DNA from: Tillus elongatus
Taxonomy: Eukaryota > Arthropoda > Insecta > Coleoptera > Cleridae
Length of the DNA: 64,000 nucleotides
Direction: 5' to 3'
NCBI GenBank assembly: GCA_964006375.1
Contig: OZ023270.1
Coordinates: forward strand, 72,134,082-72,198,081
Shown: in pieces, positions 23,090-36,880 of the stretch
How positions within the stretch are numbered: the first letter of the stretch is position 1
How the letters are laid out: each line of letters starts with the position of its first letter
The notes under the pieces: model-generated
Seen by the model: the letters and a program-made list of their open reading frames with translations, nothing else
The model's database searches: none
Told to the model about the DNA's origin: nothing
Program-made: the position numbers and the translations under genes

Positions 23090-23275
23090 AAAACAGGACA
23101 GAGGTTCACCGTTTCATTGGAAGATGAAAAAAAAACACTAGAAGAGAAAATAATGAAACATTCCCTTAAAATAGCATATGGAATCAAATGTAAGAAACAA
23201 TGCACCAAAATCATTACTGAAAATCATCGTACAAATATTAGTTTTCAATTTTGGAACATGACGGATTCTGGACCC
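22667..23275 (+). pseudogene. N-terminal part of an insect TE-associated protein, with (TA)n insertion
   Basis: The open frame from the Met at 22667 begins MVQLALKNKELANKI and is acidic and serine-rich near residues 40-60. It ends with a Cys-containing module reading KCKKQCTKIITENHRTN, followed by FQFWNM (about 23189-23261). This Cys/FW module is one I associate with the N-terminal region of a large insect TE-encoded family. A (TA)n tract of about 90 bp lies in frame within it and adds roughly 30 Ile-Tyr residues, surely disruptive. A frameshift near 23275 separates it from the C-terminal fragment. Function is inferred only from its place inside a TIR element. Confidence 0.55.
22994..23087. 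repeat. (TA)n microsatellite inside an open reading frame
   Basis: About 94 bp of TA repeat with flanks (gaatggc on the left, caaaaacagg on the right) unlike those of the HINE-like family. It is therefore an independent expansion and not an inserted HINE-like element. Confidence 0.9.
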
Positions 23276-23781
23276 TTTTCCAGGACATACATTTATGTCG
23301 GCTGATGCATTTCATCACCAGGTAGAACAGTCCCTGAGGCAGATGAAGAAAGTGTTTGATTTTGAGAATTTCAAAGAAGCGGTGCAAAGAGCAAACTCGT
23401 CTAGAGTTACATTGATAGAAGTGAAACTTAATCACTTTTTAAGTGGGAAGATAAAACCTCGCAATATAAATTAAGAAAAACGAATCCGAGACCATATTTA
23501 AGCGATATGGTGTAGTGATAATCAATCGTGGAAAGCATACTTTGTCCTACAAGCTCAAACTTATTCAGGAAGATGCTATAACAGAACTAAACTTTCTGCA
23601 AGCACAGCATATGAAGTTAGGTAAAATTTCGAAGCCAAACTGTAAGGCAGAATGTCGTGGTGTAGGTCAAGAAAGAAAGGATACTTTATTAACCAAACTT
23701 AGTGAAATTATGCCTAATAACAGATTAACTTTTTCGAAAAAGTTACCCATATCAATACAACCTGTTGCAGACGATGAATAA
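23265..23781 (+). pseudogene. C-terminal part of the same TE protein (DUF7869-like)
   Basis: In a frame shifted from the upstream fragment I read PGHTFMSADAFHHQVEQSL (23274-23330) and then KKVFDFENFKEAVQ. After a stop near 23473 comes an 88-codon frame (23515-23781) with GKHTLSYKLKL and a C-terminal LTKLSEIMPNNRLTF. The GHTFMSADAFHH block followed by an EIMPNNR-like tail is what I recall from proteins annotated as DUF7869 in insects. That identification is from memory. In longer relatives a substantial domain precedes GHTFMSAD. Here the Cys module is followed almost directly by it, so the catalytic-looking middle is deleted. Confidence 0.55.
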
Positions 23782-24291
23782 ATTTAAAAAGTCTACTTTG
23801 TTTACCTATTTAAAATATTTTGTTGTTAACAAATTTTAAAAAACAAGTATTGAAACTCATTTACGTTGTTTTAAGTTTTCTTAAGTAGAGTTAAATTTTT
23901 TTTTATACTTATGTAATACATAACTATTTCATTTTTCATGTACTTATATGACATCTGTTATATTAGAAATATACACAGAAATATGACTATTTATTATGAC
24001 TATTATTTCTTAATACTTAATTATTTCTAAATACGGCACTAATAGATAATAATATTTCTATTAATCTTTGTTAGGCAAATGTGTCGTAACTAACAAAAAA
24101 CTCATTCAAAATCTGAAAATGTTAAAAATAAATGTATAATAAAATTCAGCAACCGAAAATGTGTGCAGTTCAGTATCTTTACCAAGAAAAACAAAAATAA
24201 TTAAGATGGCACAATTATAATCAGTATTTCTTCAATCACTCAAAACTTATAAATGTGCATATACGACGTTTATCCTTAACAGGGCAGAATT

Positions 24292-24734
24292 ATACATCAA
24301 GTAGGAACATATTTCATCTAATAATATATTTTATAAGTCCGAAGGCATTTAGTACATTACCCAACAATTAGCTTTATCAATGAAACACAATAATTATCTC
24401 TTTAGAATAATCTGCACGATCAAGCCGGGCTTAGCTATCTATAGTCAATTGTTTGTGCATGTTTCTCAGTTATTTGTACAGGTTTCTGCATTCTAGGTCA
24501 CTAGCCTTTTACGTATTGGTATTCAGTTAAACATTTAGACACTTTTACAGATTAAATGAATGGACTGTAAGAATACATGTAAATATTGACAGTTTATTAA
24601 TCTGAAGGCAGTAGTTATGTGTGCAGTGCAGCGTGCATTAACATTAATATTCAGTTTTATATGCATATAGTGTCAAGTATACAGTAAAATAATATTTAGA
24701 TACAGTTAGCCAATGTTCATTAAGATAATTTGCC
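24292..24734. other. No recognised feature
   Basis: AT-rich flank of the TIR element. No coding frame, repeat or splice signal stands out. Confidence 0.5.
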
Positions 24735-24845
24735 AATAGAGAGGCGTCGATGATAAAACTTTGCAAAAATGTTCTCCAAATGAGCGCGAATTAAGGCCTC
24801 TAGAACCCAAAACCAAGGCCCGTTTCAATTTTTATATGTTTATGT
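24735..24845 (+). mobile_element. HINE-like 5' block fragment without (TA)n
   Basis: It retains gagaggcgtcgatga, caaatgagcgcgaa and gtttcaatttttatatgttt. It is then joined to unrelated GC-rich sequence exactly where the (TA)n core would begin, so the microsatellite seems to have been the breakpoint. Confidence 0.6.
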
Positions 24846-25404
24846 ATGGTGGCGCGGGCGGGCCACTCAGTGGTGGCCTGTCGGGTAGTCATGGCAGCAG
24901 AGATACTGGCCGATCAGGAATAACGTGGTCGTACCTGGAAATGGCCTGGGATTACGGCCAGTTTTTGTACCACGGCGGCCGAACTCTTTAACCAGTTACA
25001 GAGGAATAGACAAGAAGGTGAAATAATACACTCTAAAGAAACTTGTACAGATGCTGCTCCACAACATACAGGCTTTTTTGGGAGAATTTGCTGGAACATA
25101 ATTGTTGTCAACTTTTGGTTTTAATGCTATGTGATTTGTCATTAAACTACATTTTTCTAGGCCGAAATAAACAAAGAATCCATTTTAATTTTAGTAGACT
25201 TCTAGTATTTAGCCAGTTCATGCATGTAATAATAATTTAAATTTTCTTGTTAAAATGTACAAGTATGTTCTAAAATAAAAAAAAATTTTCATGACATTCT
25301 TATTTTGAAAAAAACACAGCATCTACATGATGAAACTGAAAACTGTATTTTTATAATCGCTAGATTTACCACTATTAATATTACTCTCTAAACTAAAAAA
25401 GTTT
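24846..25404. other. GC-rich segment of unknown origin, then AT-rich sequence
   Basis: Positions 24846-25000 are GC-rich compared with their surroundings (ggtggcgcgggcgggcc). Open frames on both strands have no motif I know. Positions 25120-25404 are plain AT-rich sequence. Confidence 0.4.
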
Positions 25405-26862
<1,458 letters not shown>

Positions 26863-26989
26863 TAAAAACATTAGCAAAGAATAGGAGAAATGAAATGTAC
26901 ACAAGTTTGAAAATACAAAGAAGTTGGAGAAGTTTAAAAATAAATTAATAACGTAAAAGCTGTTTGTAATACTGGGTAGGGAGTTAATA

Positions 26990-28240
26990 CATTTTTTATT
27001 TTTATTTCAACAACACACCACGAGGGCTTACAGCCTAAATACTATCGCACTGTGGGTGTCGACAAGGAGGAAACAGGCAACTTGTTAATTCTGGACTTGA
27101 AGGTTTGGAGGTGCGGGGGAGAAGGAAAAACATGTGCCGGCAAGGAATTCCACAACTTGTAAGTCCTCGGGACAAAAGAGCGGGCATAACAAGATGTTCT
27201 ATGTCTGGTGACCTCGACACCTAAAGGGTGCATTCGCTCTGTTCCCCTGGTGGATCTGTTGGGGGCAGCCGGTGGAGGAACTATGGAAGAAAGCTCCTCT
27301 GAGCAGTGCCCGTGCAGATATCTGTAAAAGAGAGAGAGGTCACCAACGGCTCGTCGGTGGACAAGGGATGGCAGCCTTTGGGTGAGGGTAGGGTCACCGA
27401 TGAGACGTATTGCTCTCTTCTGAATAGGGTCCAGGATAGCGAGTGTAGAAGCGGCAGCAGCACCCCAGATGTGGGAGCAGTATTCAAGGTTTGGTCTTAT
27501 TTGTGAAGTATATAAGGTATAGAGATTAGCTGGTGAAAAGTATTTGCGAGCCCGGAAGAGGAAACCTAATTTATTAGCAGCCGCTTCTGCAATTGATGTG
27601 AAATGTTGGTGCCAATTGAGATTTCGATCCACAGAAATGCCAACAAGTAAAAAGGACTCATTACTTTGAATAACTTGGTTGTTTATTGTAATGGTTCTAG
27701 GGCTGGTGTATCTCTTATGAGAAAGAAAGCAAGACTGTGATTTGGTGAGGTTGAATTGTACAAGATTTCTACTTCCCCAGTCTAATATTTTTTGGAGATC
27801 CACAGAGACAGAACCATCCATGAGTCTGCGATCCTTATCTAATTGGGTTAAAGAGACAGGCTTAGAATATTGTATATCTGAGTGGAGGGTGCTGTCGTCC
27901 ACGTAACTGTGAACTGGTTTGGATGTGCTAGAGAGGAGGTCATTGATGTGGAGAAGAAACAAAGTAGGGGCTAAAGCTGAACCTTAAGGAACTCCTGCAT
28001 TAATTGGGTACAGTTTAGAGGAATGGCCATCCACGAGAACAGAAATGCTCCGGTTGGAGAGGAAATTTGCTGTCCACGTAAGAGTTTTGGTGGTAGGCCA
28101 TAGGCCGGTAGTTTATTAAGCAGCGCTGCGTGCCAGACCTGGTCGAATGCTTTGGATATGTCTAGAGCGACAATCTGGGATTCACCGTGTAATTCCATAG
28201 ACTCGTTCCAAGAATGGGTGACAAAGGACAAATGGTAATA
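26990..28240 (-). pseudogene. jockey/CR1-like retrotransposon copy B
   Basis: Minus-strand copy of the family at 13445-14790. A 306-codon frame (27962-27042) runs from FLLHINDLLSSTSKPVHSY through the YVDD-type catalytic site to SLSTPTVR at the end. An 86-codon frame upstream (28231-27971) has QIVALDISKAFDQVWHAAL. The two are separated by one stop where a Gln codon (caa) in the GVPQGS motif has become taa. The catalytic YADD reads YVDD here. The 3' UTR and tail lie at about 27040-26990. It is 5' truncated near 28240. This is the most intact of the three copies. Confidence 0.85.
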
Positions 28241-28289
28241 GGTGGCGAAATGAAAGGAGCGAATGTATGCAAAGAAATAGTGAAAAAAT

Positions 28290-29333
28290 AAAAAATGTTT
28301 TTAAGCGCAAATATGTCTCTTTAACGCAAGCAGGCATCAATTTGGTTACCGGTATAACCTATATAGTAGAAACAAACAATAACTTATTGTTTGAAAATGT
28401 ATAAAACTTTTCCGAAAATAAACTTAAAATGTTTCCGAGAAAACTGGTTTCGTAGCCAACAAACCTTAGGTTAATAGCGAATTGAGTTATAAAAATTTGA
28501 AGCATTTAATGAAAATTCGCTACCAAGACGCACTTACTGCGCCTAGATTATTTTTATTAAAACATGCATCATATTTAGATAAAAAATGCAAAAATGCAAA
28601 AATGCAACAATATAAGGGATGTTCGAAAAAAAATTGTAGGTATCACCAACGACTTATGGGCCATTCTGTGATTGTCCAAGATGCAGCTTAAGACACCCTA
28701 TAATTAACGTATACAATTTTGTCTCGTATCTTGTATAATAACAATTATATTTAGCTTTACCGTAGAAATACGTCACCCTGTATATATGTAAACAGATAAA
28801 AATTCAAGCTAAACCCGGATATGGATTCTTGGTGGCCTAGGCTGCACTCGTTTAAAAAATATTTGTAAAATTCAAGAGTCGTGGTCTCCTCATTAACGAA
28901 TTTTTCTACGAAAATTAGCTAAAAATTATAGACCGTTAAACCTTAAATTTAACTAAAACTACTACCAAATCATCAGAAAGAGGGTCTATTTGAAATGAAT
29001 TTTCTGGAAATATTTTAGTAAAATGAACTTAAGGGCTTGCAGAACACTCTTTTTGCGACATTCTCTTTACATAATCAGTATTGGTTTCAGGTTCTTTGCC
29101 TAACGATTGCCAATAGCGACTTTGACGTTTTGAGGAAAACCCTTTTTTTCTTTAAATGCCTATAACTTTTTTGTCTTTAAACTTAACACACCTAAATTTT
29201 GGTACATGGCTCACTCTCTATATAATACAAACACGCTTACCAAATCTGGTTGCCCTATTTTGTGATTTCCGGAAATATACATTATACGGGATCTCCTCAT
29301 TAGGGCATTTTTTTAAGAATATTTACTAAAAAC
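28290..29333 (-). mobile_element. Composite HINE-like element without (TA)n
   Basis: It has the same order as the 25405-26862 composite: a terminal module at 28290-28543 (outer end lost), a middle segment with tgtcttaagctgcatc, and a second 5' block near 28795-28910. The cgtcaaa-type segment follows, and it ends at about 29333 (gggcatttttttaagaatatttacta). The core microsatellite is absent. The insertion point of the jockey-like copy B is just left. Confidence 0.65.
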
Positions 29334-29510
29334 AGTATCTATCAGATACAGGCTGATCCCCAGGTAATAGGCCAAAATTAATGAAAAAATACCCAAGGTA
29401 AAAATATTTCGATTTAGCCGAATTTAGTTTAGTCCAAAAGTTGGTAGGAAAATATTATTCTAGCTTTTTTTTCATTTATTTCTTAAGACATGCTAATGTC
29501 CATACAAAAT

Positions 29511-31161
29511 CTTGGAGTTTGGGGTTTTTTTGGGCCGAGTTATTGAAATCTATCCACAGTTTGGTTATAGTTCATAGAGAACGCGAGCTGCGGTGGACTG
29601 AATGTGTTAAAAACGACAGAACTTTTTCTGCCTATAGGAATCTCATCTCTGGTACAAATTCTTATTTTATAACTTTTTTACACAAAAAACGTATTTTTTA
29701 TTATCGTCGCTGTCTCGCACCGTTTTCGAGATATTTAGCTTTTGAAACTTGTTGTTGCATTAAATTACAATTACCTATCACTAATTTAGAGGTAATATTT
29801 GTTAAGTATGCTTTGGACTAAAATCAAATATTGACGTTTTCCACTTGTCTTATTGCTGTCATTTGTGTGCTATTTTCGATTAAGTATTATTCGTACCTAA
29901 CTAAAATCGCATCTTGGTCTACAATTTAAATTGTATGCGCATAAAAGTAAGATAGAAGGCCGAGGCATAATTTATTTTCAAATGCAGAAATGCGCGATAT
30001 GGTCTGCGTTTATATGTCAGATTTTGTTGGGCGTAGGGCGTTTCGTCGGTATTTAGAATTATATCCAAATAGAAGGCAGCCAAATCTAAAGCTATTTCAA
30101 GACCTTTTTTAATCGACTGGAAGAGACTGGTACTTTTCGTCCTAAAATAAGCGACAACGTGGGATACATGAGGCGTACTATTTCAGTAAACCAAGAAGAA
30201 GAAATTTTGGCTTGGATGGCAGAAAGTCCAGAAGTAAGTAGTAGACGAATAGCAAGAATCGCCGGTGTAAGCAAAACAAGAGTCCTAAACATTTTTCATA
30301 AGGAAAATTTGTATTTCTACCATTTTACACCCTTACAACGTATTTTACCAACAGACCTATCAGGTAGATTACAGTTTGCCCATTTCATGTGCCCTCAGTA
30401 CATATGAGATAATGAAAATCTTTATGCAATAGCTGAGCGTCACTTTAAACGAGAATTCAAGATAAATGTTTGGTGTGGAATTATAGGGAACCACCTTCTG
30501 GGTACATATGAGCTTCCACCGATTTTTCCTGTCCAAGTACGGGACTATATTGATCAAACTTTTCCGGATCCTTGAATAGGTCGTGGGAGTTGAATAACAT
30601 GGCCTGCTCCTAGCCCTGATTTTACTCTTGGATTCTTGTTTGTAGGGTTACATGAAATTATTTGTTTATAGAGACACTATAAACACACGGGAAGAACTAT
30701 GACAGAATGCTGTTGAGTCATTGTGCGATAAGAATCTTTATTTTAAAATAAGACAATCTTTGATTAACCCACTGAAAATTGTATCGAAGTTAGAAGCGGA
30801 CATTTTGAGCAATTCTTGTCAAAAAGGCATTGCTTTAACTAATGTTTACTATCTTACTGTTCATTATAATTCCTAATTCTAAATAAACCCTTATTTTTGA
30901 CATTTCTGCCATATTCTAATTATGTCAACTATCAGCATTGGAAGTTTCAAAGCTAGATTTCTCGAAAACGGTGGGAGACAGCGACTATCATAAATAAATA
31001 TTTTTTGTGTAGAAAAAGTTGTAAAATAAGAATTTGATACCAAAGATGATATTTGTTAAAGGATAAAAGAGTTCTGAGCGTCTGAGCTGGCGTCCTCTAT
31101 GAACTGTAACCAAATTCTGAACAAATTTCAATTCATCGACAAAACGAAACAAAACACCCTG
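29511..31161 (+). mobile_element. DD41D Tc1/mariner-type element with ~220-240-bp TIRs
   Basis: Left arm 29511-29751 and right arm 30942-31161 are inverted copies (shared blocks include aatttggttacagttcatag, gctgtctc and ccgttttcgaga). The right end finishes in acaccctg followed by TA (31162-31163). The left outermost bases are diverged. The total is about 1.65 kb. It holds one decayed transposase gene on the + strand. Confidence 0.75.
30159..30720 (+). pseudogene. DD41D-family transposase with internal deletion
   Basis: From about 30160 I read an N-terminal helix-turn-helix region (SRRIARIAGVSKTRVLNIF, about residues 27-45). After a stop near 30406 come FKREFKINVWCGIIGNHLL and then, almost at once, PVQVRDYIDQTFPD and a decayed SPDFT block (30610-30640). 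The segments with the first Asp and the FQQDGAPPH motif are missing, so two catalytic residues are lost by deletion. The N-terminal half resembles the relic at 39570-40170. Confidence 0.7.
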
Positions 31162-31163
31162 TA

Positions 31164-32079
31164 TATTTATCAGAAGACGTTTTATATCAGTAACCAACTT
31201 AGTCCGCTGAATACACTTTGAAGTAAAAACACAGCAACCATAAAGAAGACAAATGTATTTTTGTGTCCAATGGTGATTACTTCTCAGTTGTAACGATTGG
31301 TAAATTACCTATGAAGTGATATAAAAATATATCAGATATTCTTTGTCAGCACCAAGCAGGAGGTTTTCCAATTATTTTTTTCTCTCCTGTAAAGTTAGCT
31401 GAACTGTAGATACACTGGGCTTTTACTTATGACCGCGCTATAGGACTCTACTCAGAGTCCAGTTACTATAAGATTAAACCATCGTACCCACCGAAAATAA
31501 TTTATTCGTTATATAGTATTATATAATTAATATTTACACGCGTTAAATAAATGTAAATTGTAAATACTAAAAAACTCATAAGAAAACCGCAAAATTAATT
31601 ATATGTAAAATACTCTTTTTAATCAAAATACGTACAAAGATTTATATTAAATGTGACGGAAGACGTTTATTATTGTAGTACAACGTAAGACTACCACATG
31701 TTTTTAACAAAAACTTGTCACATAAATTTTTTTCGAAACATACAATCGAAAACCAAGGTAATCAAGGTAAGTAGTAAATAGCTACAAATACATCCTATGT
31801 CAAATAAATAACATACTTTGCTTAAATTAGAACAGGCTAAAATAACAACAAAAAAATATTCCATTAATTATCAAAATGAATTAATTATTTTTGGAAATAC
31901 AAATTTTTTTTCGAAATAAACTTTATTTAGGAAAAACTGATCTGATAGAAAGATCCCTACCAAATCTTAAGCGAAACACACCTTTGTTTTTTTAAAATAA
32001 AGCTGGCTATATACAGGGTGTTTATTTCGGCTACGCTGACGCAAGAGAATGTAATAGTAGGGTTCATTTGGAACCTCAA

Positions 32080-32083
<4 letters not shown>
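31164..32083. other. Mostly unrecognised; one TIR-like fragment
   Basis: AT-rich sequence. At 32014-32035, tacagggtgtttatttcggc resembles the start of a TA-targeting transposon TIR, but no partner end is evident. It is followed by a (TA)n tract at 32084-32168. Confidence 0.45.

Positions 32084-32168
<85 letters not shown>
32084..32168. repeat. (TA)n microsatellite
   Basis: About 85 bp of pure TA repeat. Its flanks do not match the HINE-like family (aacctcaataac on the left, cttatataccaagtg on the right). Confidence 0.95.
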
Positions 32169-32170
<2 letters not shown>

Positions 32171-32416
32171 TTATATACCAAGTGTTACAGTTCTAGAGAT
32201 ATCGGTAGTTTACGTAACTTCACAGAATTTATGGTTTATTATTCTGAAATTAAATCTGCCAGTAGGAAAATAGCCCGGTTATTTTAACGAAATTGTTTCA
32301 GTATGTCAAGCATCGATGTTATGGAATTATCAAGCTTTAATTGAAATACAATCAATACTTTGGTTGATAAAAGTAGAGAAATTTGCTACCTTAGTTTCGA
32401 TATTTGACTTTATATA

Positions 32417-32421
<5 letters not shown>

Positions 32422-32485
<64 letters not shown>
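32422..32485. repeat. (TA)n microsatellite, left part of a split tract
   Basis: About 64 bp of TA repeat directly abutting the left end of the element at 32486. The right part of the presumed same tract is at 35067-35118. Confidence 0.95.
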
Positions 32486-32488
<3 letters not shown>

Positions 32489-32879
32489 GGTGGAGCATTG
32501 AAATCGAAACAATCCGATTTGCGTCCAGAGAATTTTTTTTAAGAAACGCCGAAACACGTCAATTTTAATATTGAAGGGGACATGTTTTGACATAAAACTC
32601 AAGTTTGTCACATCAACCCCTTAAGGGTGGTGATAACAACCCTTATATTTTAAACAGGGAACATGGGTCGATTGTTACAGCATTTGAAAGCTCTCTCTTT
32701 TCTGAATTCAGCACACTACTTTTTTTGGATGTTTTATCAACTCGTTTAAAAATTATTCACAGTTGTAGTTGCAAGAACGTATTTCATTCATTGGGATAAG
32801 AAATGCAGTAATTAGTCAATTTTTCGATAAAAAAAACAAAACCAAACGTTCAAAAATGTTTATTGAGTTAAGTAAGTGT

Positions 32880-33690
32880 TCAAATTGTTGACCACCAGCT
32901 TCCATACAAAAGTACAAATTTTGTTCAAAACGAGCTCTGACATTCTGGAGCATTTGTGGAGTTATTAGACGGCATTCTTCAACAATGTGTCGTCGTAATT
33001 CTTCCAGACTCTGGTTCTGTTGCGAAAATTCTACTCTTTAAATGGCCCCATAGAAAGGAGTCTAACGGAGCTAAATCCAGTGATCTAGGGGGCACTCAAT
33101 AGCACCTCTACGCCCAATCCATTGCTCTGGGAACTCTCTGTTCAAAAACTCTCTAACACGTTGTGAAAAATGCGGAGGAGGTCCATCTTGTTGAAACACT
33201 AATTGACTTTCTGATAGCGATCATCATTTTCAACAATGTCAATTAGTAGAGGGTAAATGATATCTTCTAGTAACTCCAAATACGTTTCGCCACTCAATTG
33301 CCATCAAGAAAAATTGGTCCATTTAAACGGTCTCCAAAAATGCCAATCCAGACATTCAATTTCTGTGGAGTTTGAGTGTGGACTTCGTGAAAATTTCTTG
33401 GATTATTATCTGCCCAATACCGACAATTATGACGATTGACTGTAGAGTTTAATACAAATGTACACTCGTCTGAAAAACAGATATTGAACAGAAAGTTCCC
33501 GTTATCAGCTATTCGTGCAGCCATAACTTCACAAAACTCCATCTGCCGATCAAAATCATCTTCATTCGGTTGTTGTACAGGATGAATTTTATACGGGTGA
33601 AGTTTATGATGCTTCAATATTCGCTGAATAGTTCTTCTTTTGATGTTTGTAACAGTGACCAATTTTCTCGTGCTTAAAGTTGGGTCTGCA
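32880..33690 (-). pseudogene. DD41D transposase relic
   Basis: A 122-codon frame (33662-33294) contains RRTIQRILKHHKLHPYK (end of the DNA-binding region), FNICFSDECTF (first Asp) and QKLNVWIGIFGDRLNGPIF. Shifted frames to the left give FQQDGPPPHF (second Asp, about 33185-33215), REFPEQWIGRRGAIEC, and a decayed APLDSFLWGHLK block near 33040-33075 with the third Asp. Counting across the frameshift, the last two Asp are again about 41 residues apart. The N-terminal portion is cut by the HINE-like insertion at 33762. Confidence 0.75.
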
Positions 33691-33761
33691 GCAATTTGTC
33701 CTAAAACTTCAATCTCAGTAGTCTCATTTCTAACCGGAAATTCACGTTCAGGATCCCGTTT

Positions 33762-34490
<729 letters not shown>

Positions 34491-35064
34491 CTTTTTGTTG
34501 GCTACTGAATCACTTTGTCGAGACTTTGCAACTAACTTCAAAATGTATTTTCTGTTAACATGTATGTTCGGATGTCGTTCATTTCAACTCTTTCTTTTAC
34601 AGAATTGGGAAATTAGTTTTCGGTAGTACTATCAAGTATCAAACCGACTGATAAACTGAAATAATAAACCGCATTTCTGTCATTCCGATAAGAAATGTTC
34701 TGATAGTCAATTTTTTGTTTACAAACCAACAAAACATTGACTATCATTTCTTATCGGAATGACTGAAATGCGTTTTTGCATCTTGAACTGTGATTAATTT
34801 TTAAACGAGTTGATAAAACTTCCAAAAAAATTTGTGTGCCCGAATTCAAAAAAGAAAAAACTTTCAAATGATCTAACACTCGACCCATGTTCCCTATTTA
34901 AAATATAAGGGTTGTTATCACCACCCTTAAGGGGTTGATGTGACAAAGTTGAGTTTTATGTCAAAACATGTCCCCCTCAATATTAAAATTGACGTGTTTC
35001 AGCGTTTCTTAAAAAAAAGTTCTCATGGCGCAAATCGGTCTGTTTCGTTTTTAATGCGCCACCC

Positions 35065-35066
<2 letters not shown>

Positions 35067-35118
<52 letters not shown>
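35067..35118. repeat. (TA)n microsatellite, right part of a split tract
   Basis: About 50 bp of TA repeat with one ac interruption at the right end of the DD41D element. On its right, a HINE-like unit (aactcaaaaagtacttcactg) follows, so the original tract was probably the core of an older HINE-like element. Confidence 0.9.
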
Positions 35119-35119
<1 letters not shown>

Positions 35120-35265
35120 CTCAAAAAGTACTTCACTGATTTGTACCAAATTTGGGAATTACCCTTATTTTGTTAATGGCTTGGATGAGTTCGTTCATCA
35201 TATTTTAACGGCCAATTTTCAAAAAGTGTTGATACAGCAACAGTAAATAAGTGTTGAAAAGGTCG

Positions 35266-35850
35266 GGGTGCAGCAAATACATTATAGTAGAGAATTTTTG
35301 TAAAAATATTTGAAATCCGATAACTGAATTTCCTCTTAAGCCAAAATCTTCAATCTTGAACTATAGTAACACCTATGTAAACGCAGCCTAGGTACTAAAT
35401 TAAAGAAAAATAACATAACGAGCTTCGCAGATAACTACAAGTTGGTTTTAAAAGACGTTTTTTGTTGCTTTGTTTGCAATTGACTGGGTTGACTAAAACA
35501 TAACCATCCAAACAATTAAAGAAAAAAGACTGCCATACTTATAATTTGACAGGTACATTCCCTTTGTAAATAATTTAATTTTTTCTAGAAAACTTTTTTG
35601 ACTTTAATGAAATTTGTAACACAATTTTTTTCAAAGAGACTTGAAGTACTGGCATATATCTCTACCAAATTATATTTTTCTAGCTCCATGTAAAATAGAA
35701 ACTTCTTCAAATGATCGCTAACTGGGACCAGTAAAACCGGGCTCCCAAATCAATTTACGTTTAAATAATTAGTTTTAATAATATGCCTTACTAATAGTGT
35801 ACAATTTTAATGAAAATTCACTACTATAATGCACTTTGCGTCCCCAACAT
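35266..35850. mobile_element. MITE-like element with inverted HINE-like 3' termini
   Basis: The left end (ggggtgcagcaaatacatta then tagtagagaattttt) and right end (gaaaattcactactataatg then cactttgcgtcccc) are inverted versions of the family 3' terminus. The interior is related to 45590-46030 (ttctagctccatg, atgcaccttactaatagtgt-like blocks). It has no (TA)n core and no coding capacity. Confidence 0.55.
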
Positions 35851-36490
35851 TTTTTTGCTGCTTTAGTAATATAGATAAACAACAAGATTTCTTTTATTTT
35901 GCACGGTTACTTTTTATTTGAATAAAATGTTGAAGTCCCTATTAATAGACCCTGATTAAGTTGTTGCATTTTATATCATATCGTCGGTATTTTGGAAAAG
36001 CAAACCCACTGACCTACATAAAAAACATATTATAAACAGCCAAAATTACGGTCAAACAAAAAAAGCAGACTGTACTCGTTACGTATTATTACGTTATCTG
36101 TACACGTCTGTTGGTGTATTGTAGTAAGAGAGTAAGTCTGTATGATATAACTTGATCATTTCCATTTCCTATACGCCAGTCAATTATTACCACACCTTAT
36201 CCAACTGAAGAAAGTAATCACCTTAGTATCCGCTAGATCTCTTTGCTGGTATTTATGTATTTGCTTAACGTTTATGTTTATGTTTACTTTACAAGATCCA
36301 CATAACATTGTCAACAGTACAAGATCCGATTACTTCTGATAATTAGATCATTGGCTTTGGCGTACGCTTTAACTATTCATTCATCGGCGTGAGAACCTAT
36401 GTACCATACTGCTAGACAGAAATGATATTCAGTATATTTTACAAAAACAAACAAACAAAAATTATCATCAATACAGTCTAAAGGCTACGT
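35851..36490. other. No recognised feature
   Basis: AT-rich, apparently single-copy sequence within this window. I found no exon-like open segment with splice sites. Confidence 0.5.
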
Positions 36491-36494
36491 CGCC

Positions 36495-36880
36495 TTGTCA
36501 TTGCAACCATGACCCTTTGTCGTCAGCAGGAATTTTCATTTCATCGTAGCATCCGCACGTCACTCATTGGTCCAGGTTTTCCAGAAGTTTTCCCGTTGGT
36601 CTACCTCTTTCCTGTTTTCCAAGTCTGCGTCCCTCAGATTTCCATTTCAGTGCAGCTTCCGCACGTCAGCCATTGGTCTATGTTTTCCAAAAGTTTTTCT
36701 GTTGGTCTACCGGTTTTCGTTTCTCCGAGTCTGTCCTTTAAATGGTGTTCCCAGAACCTTATTATGTCTCAAAATATGTCCAATAAATTTTGCCTTCCTA
36801 CTCTCAGTTTTTTTCGGTATAAGCATCTTCTATGTCCTCGTCTAGCACATATTTATTCACGTAAATTCCATTTTTGTTCA
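36495..36880 (-). pseudogene. C-terminal remnant of a non-LTR reverse transcriptase
   Basis: The minus strand reads RKAKFIGHILRHNKVLG near 36810-36760 and, in another frame, KTGRPTEKLLENIDQW near 36715-36670. These resemble the KFLGHLIRHN and GRPREKYIENL blocks after the polymerase domain of some insect retrotransposons. The segment is partly duplicated: two ~100-bp stretches containing ccattggtcta/ccaggttttcc and gttggtctacc are alike. Stops and shifts make it non-functional. Confidence 0.5.

Larger units (their letters stand above)
21679..24291 (+). mobile_element. TIR transposon carrying a DUF7869-like TE protein, internally deleted
   Basis: A perfect 30-bp inverted repeat bounds the element (21679-21708 and 24262-24291). 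If the outer aatt is a 4-bp target-site duplication, the TIR is 26 bp starting ctgccctgttaagg. Subterminal copies of tgtcgta or its complement occur at 21788, 21833, 21901, 21949 and 24082, and resemble transposase-binding arrays. The interior holds two protein fragments on the + strand (next entries) that look like the N- and C-terminal parts of one longer protein, so the middle seems deleted. The superfamily is not one I can name from the TIRs. Confidence 0.7.
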
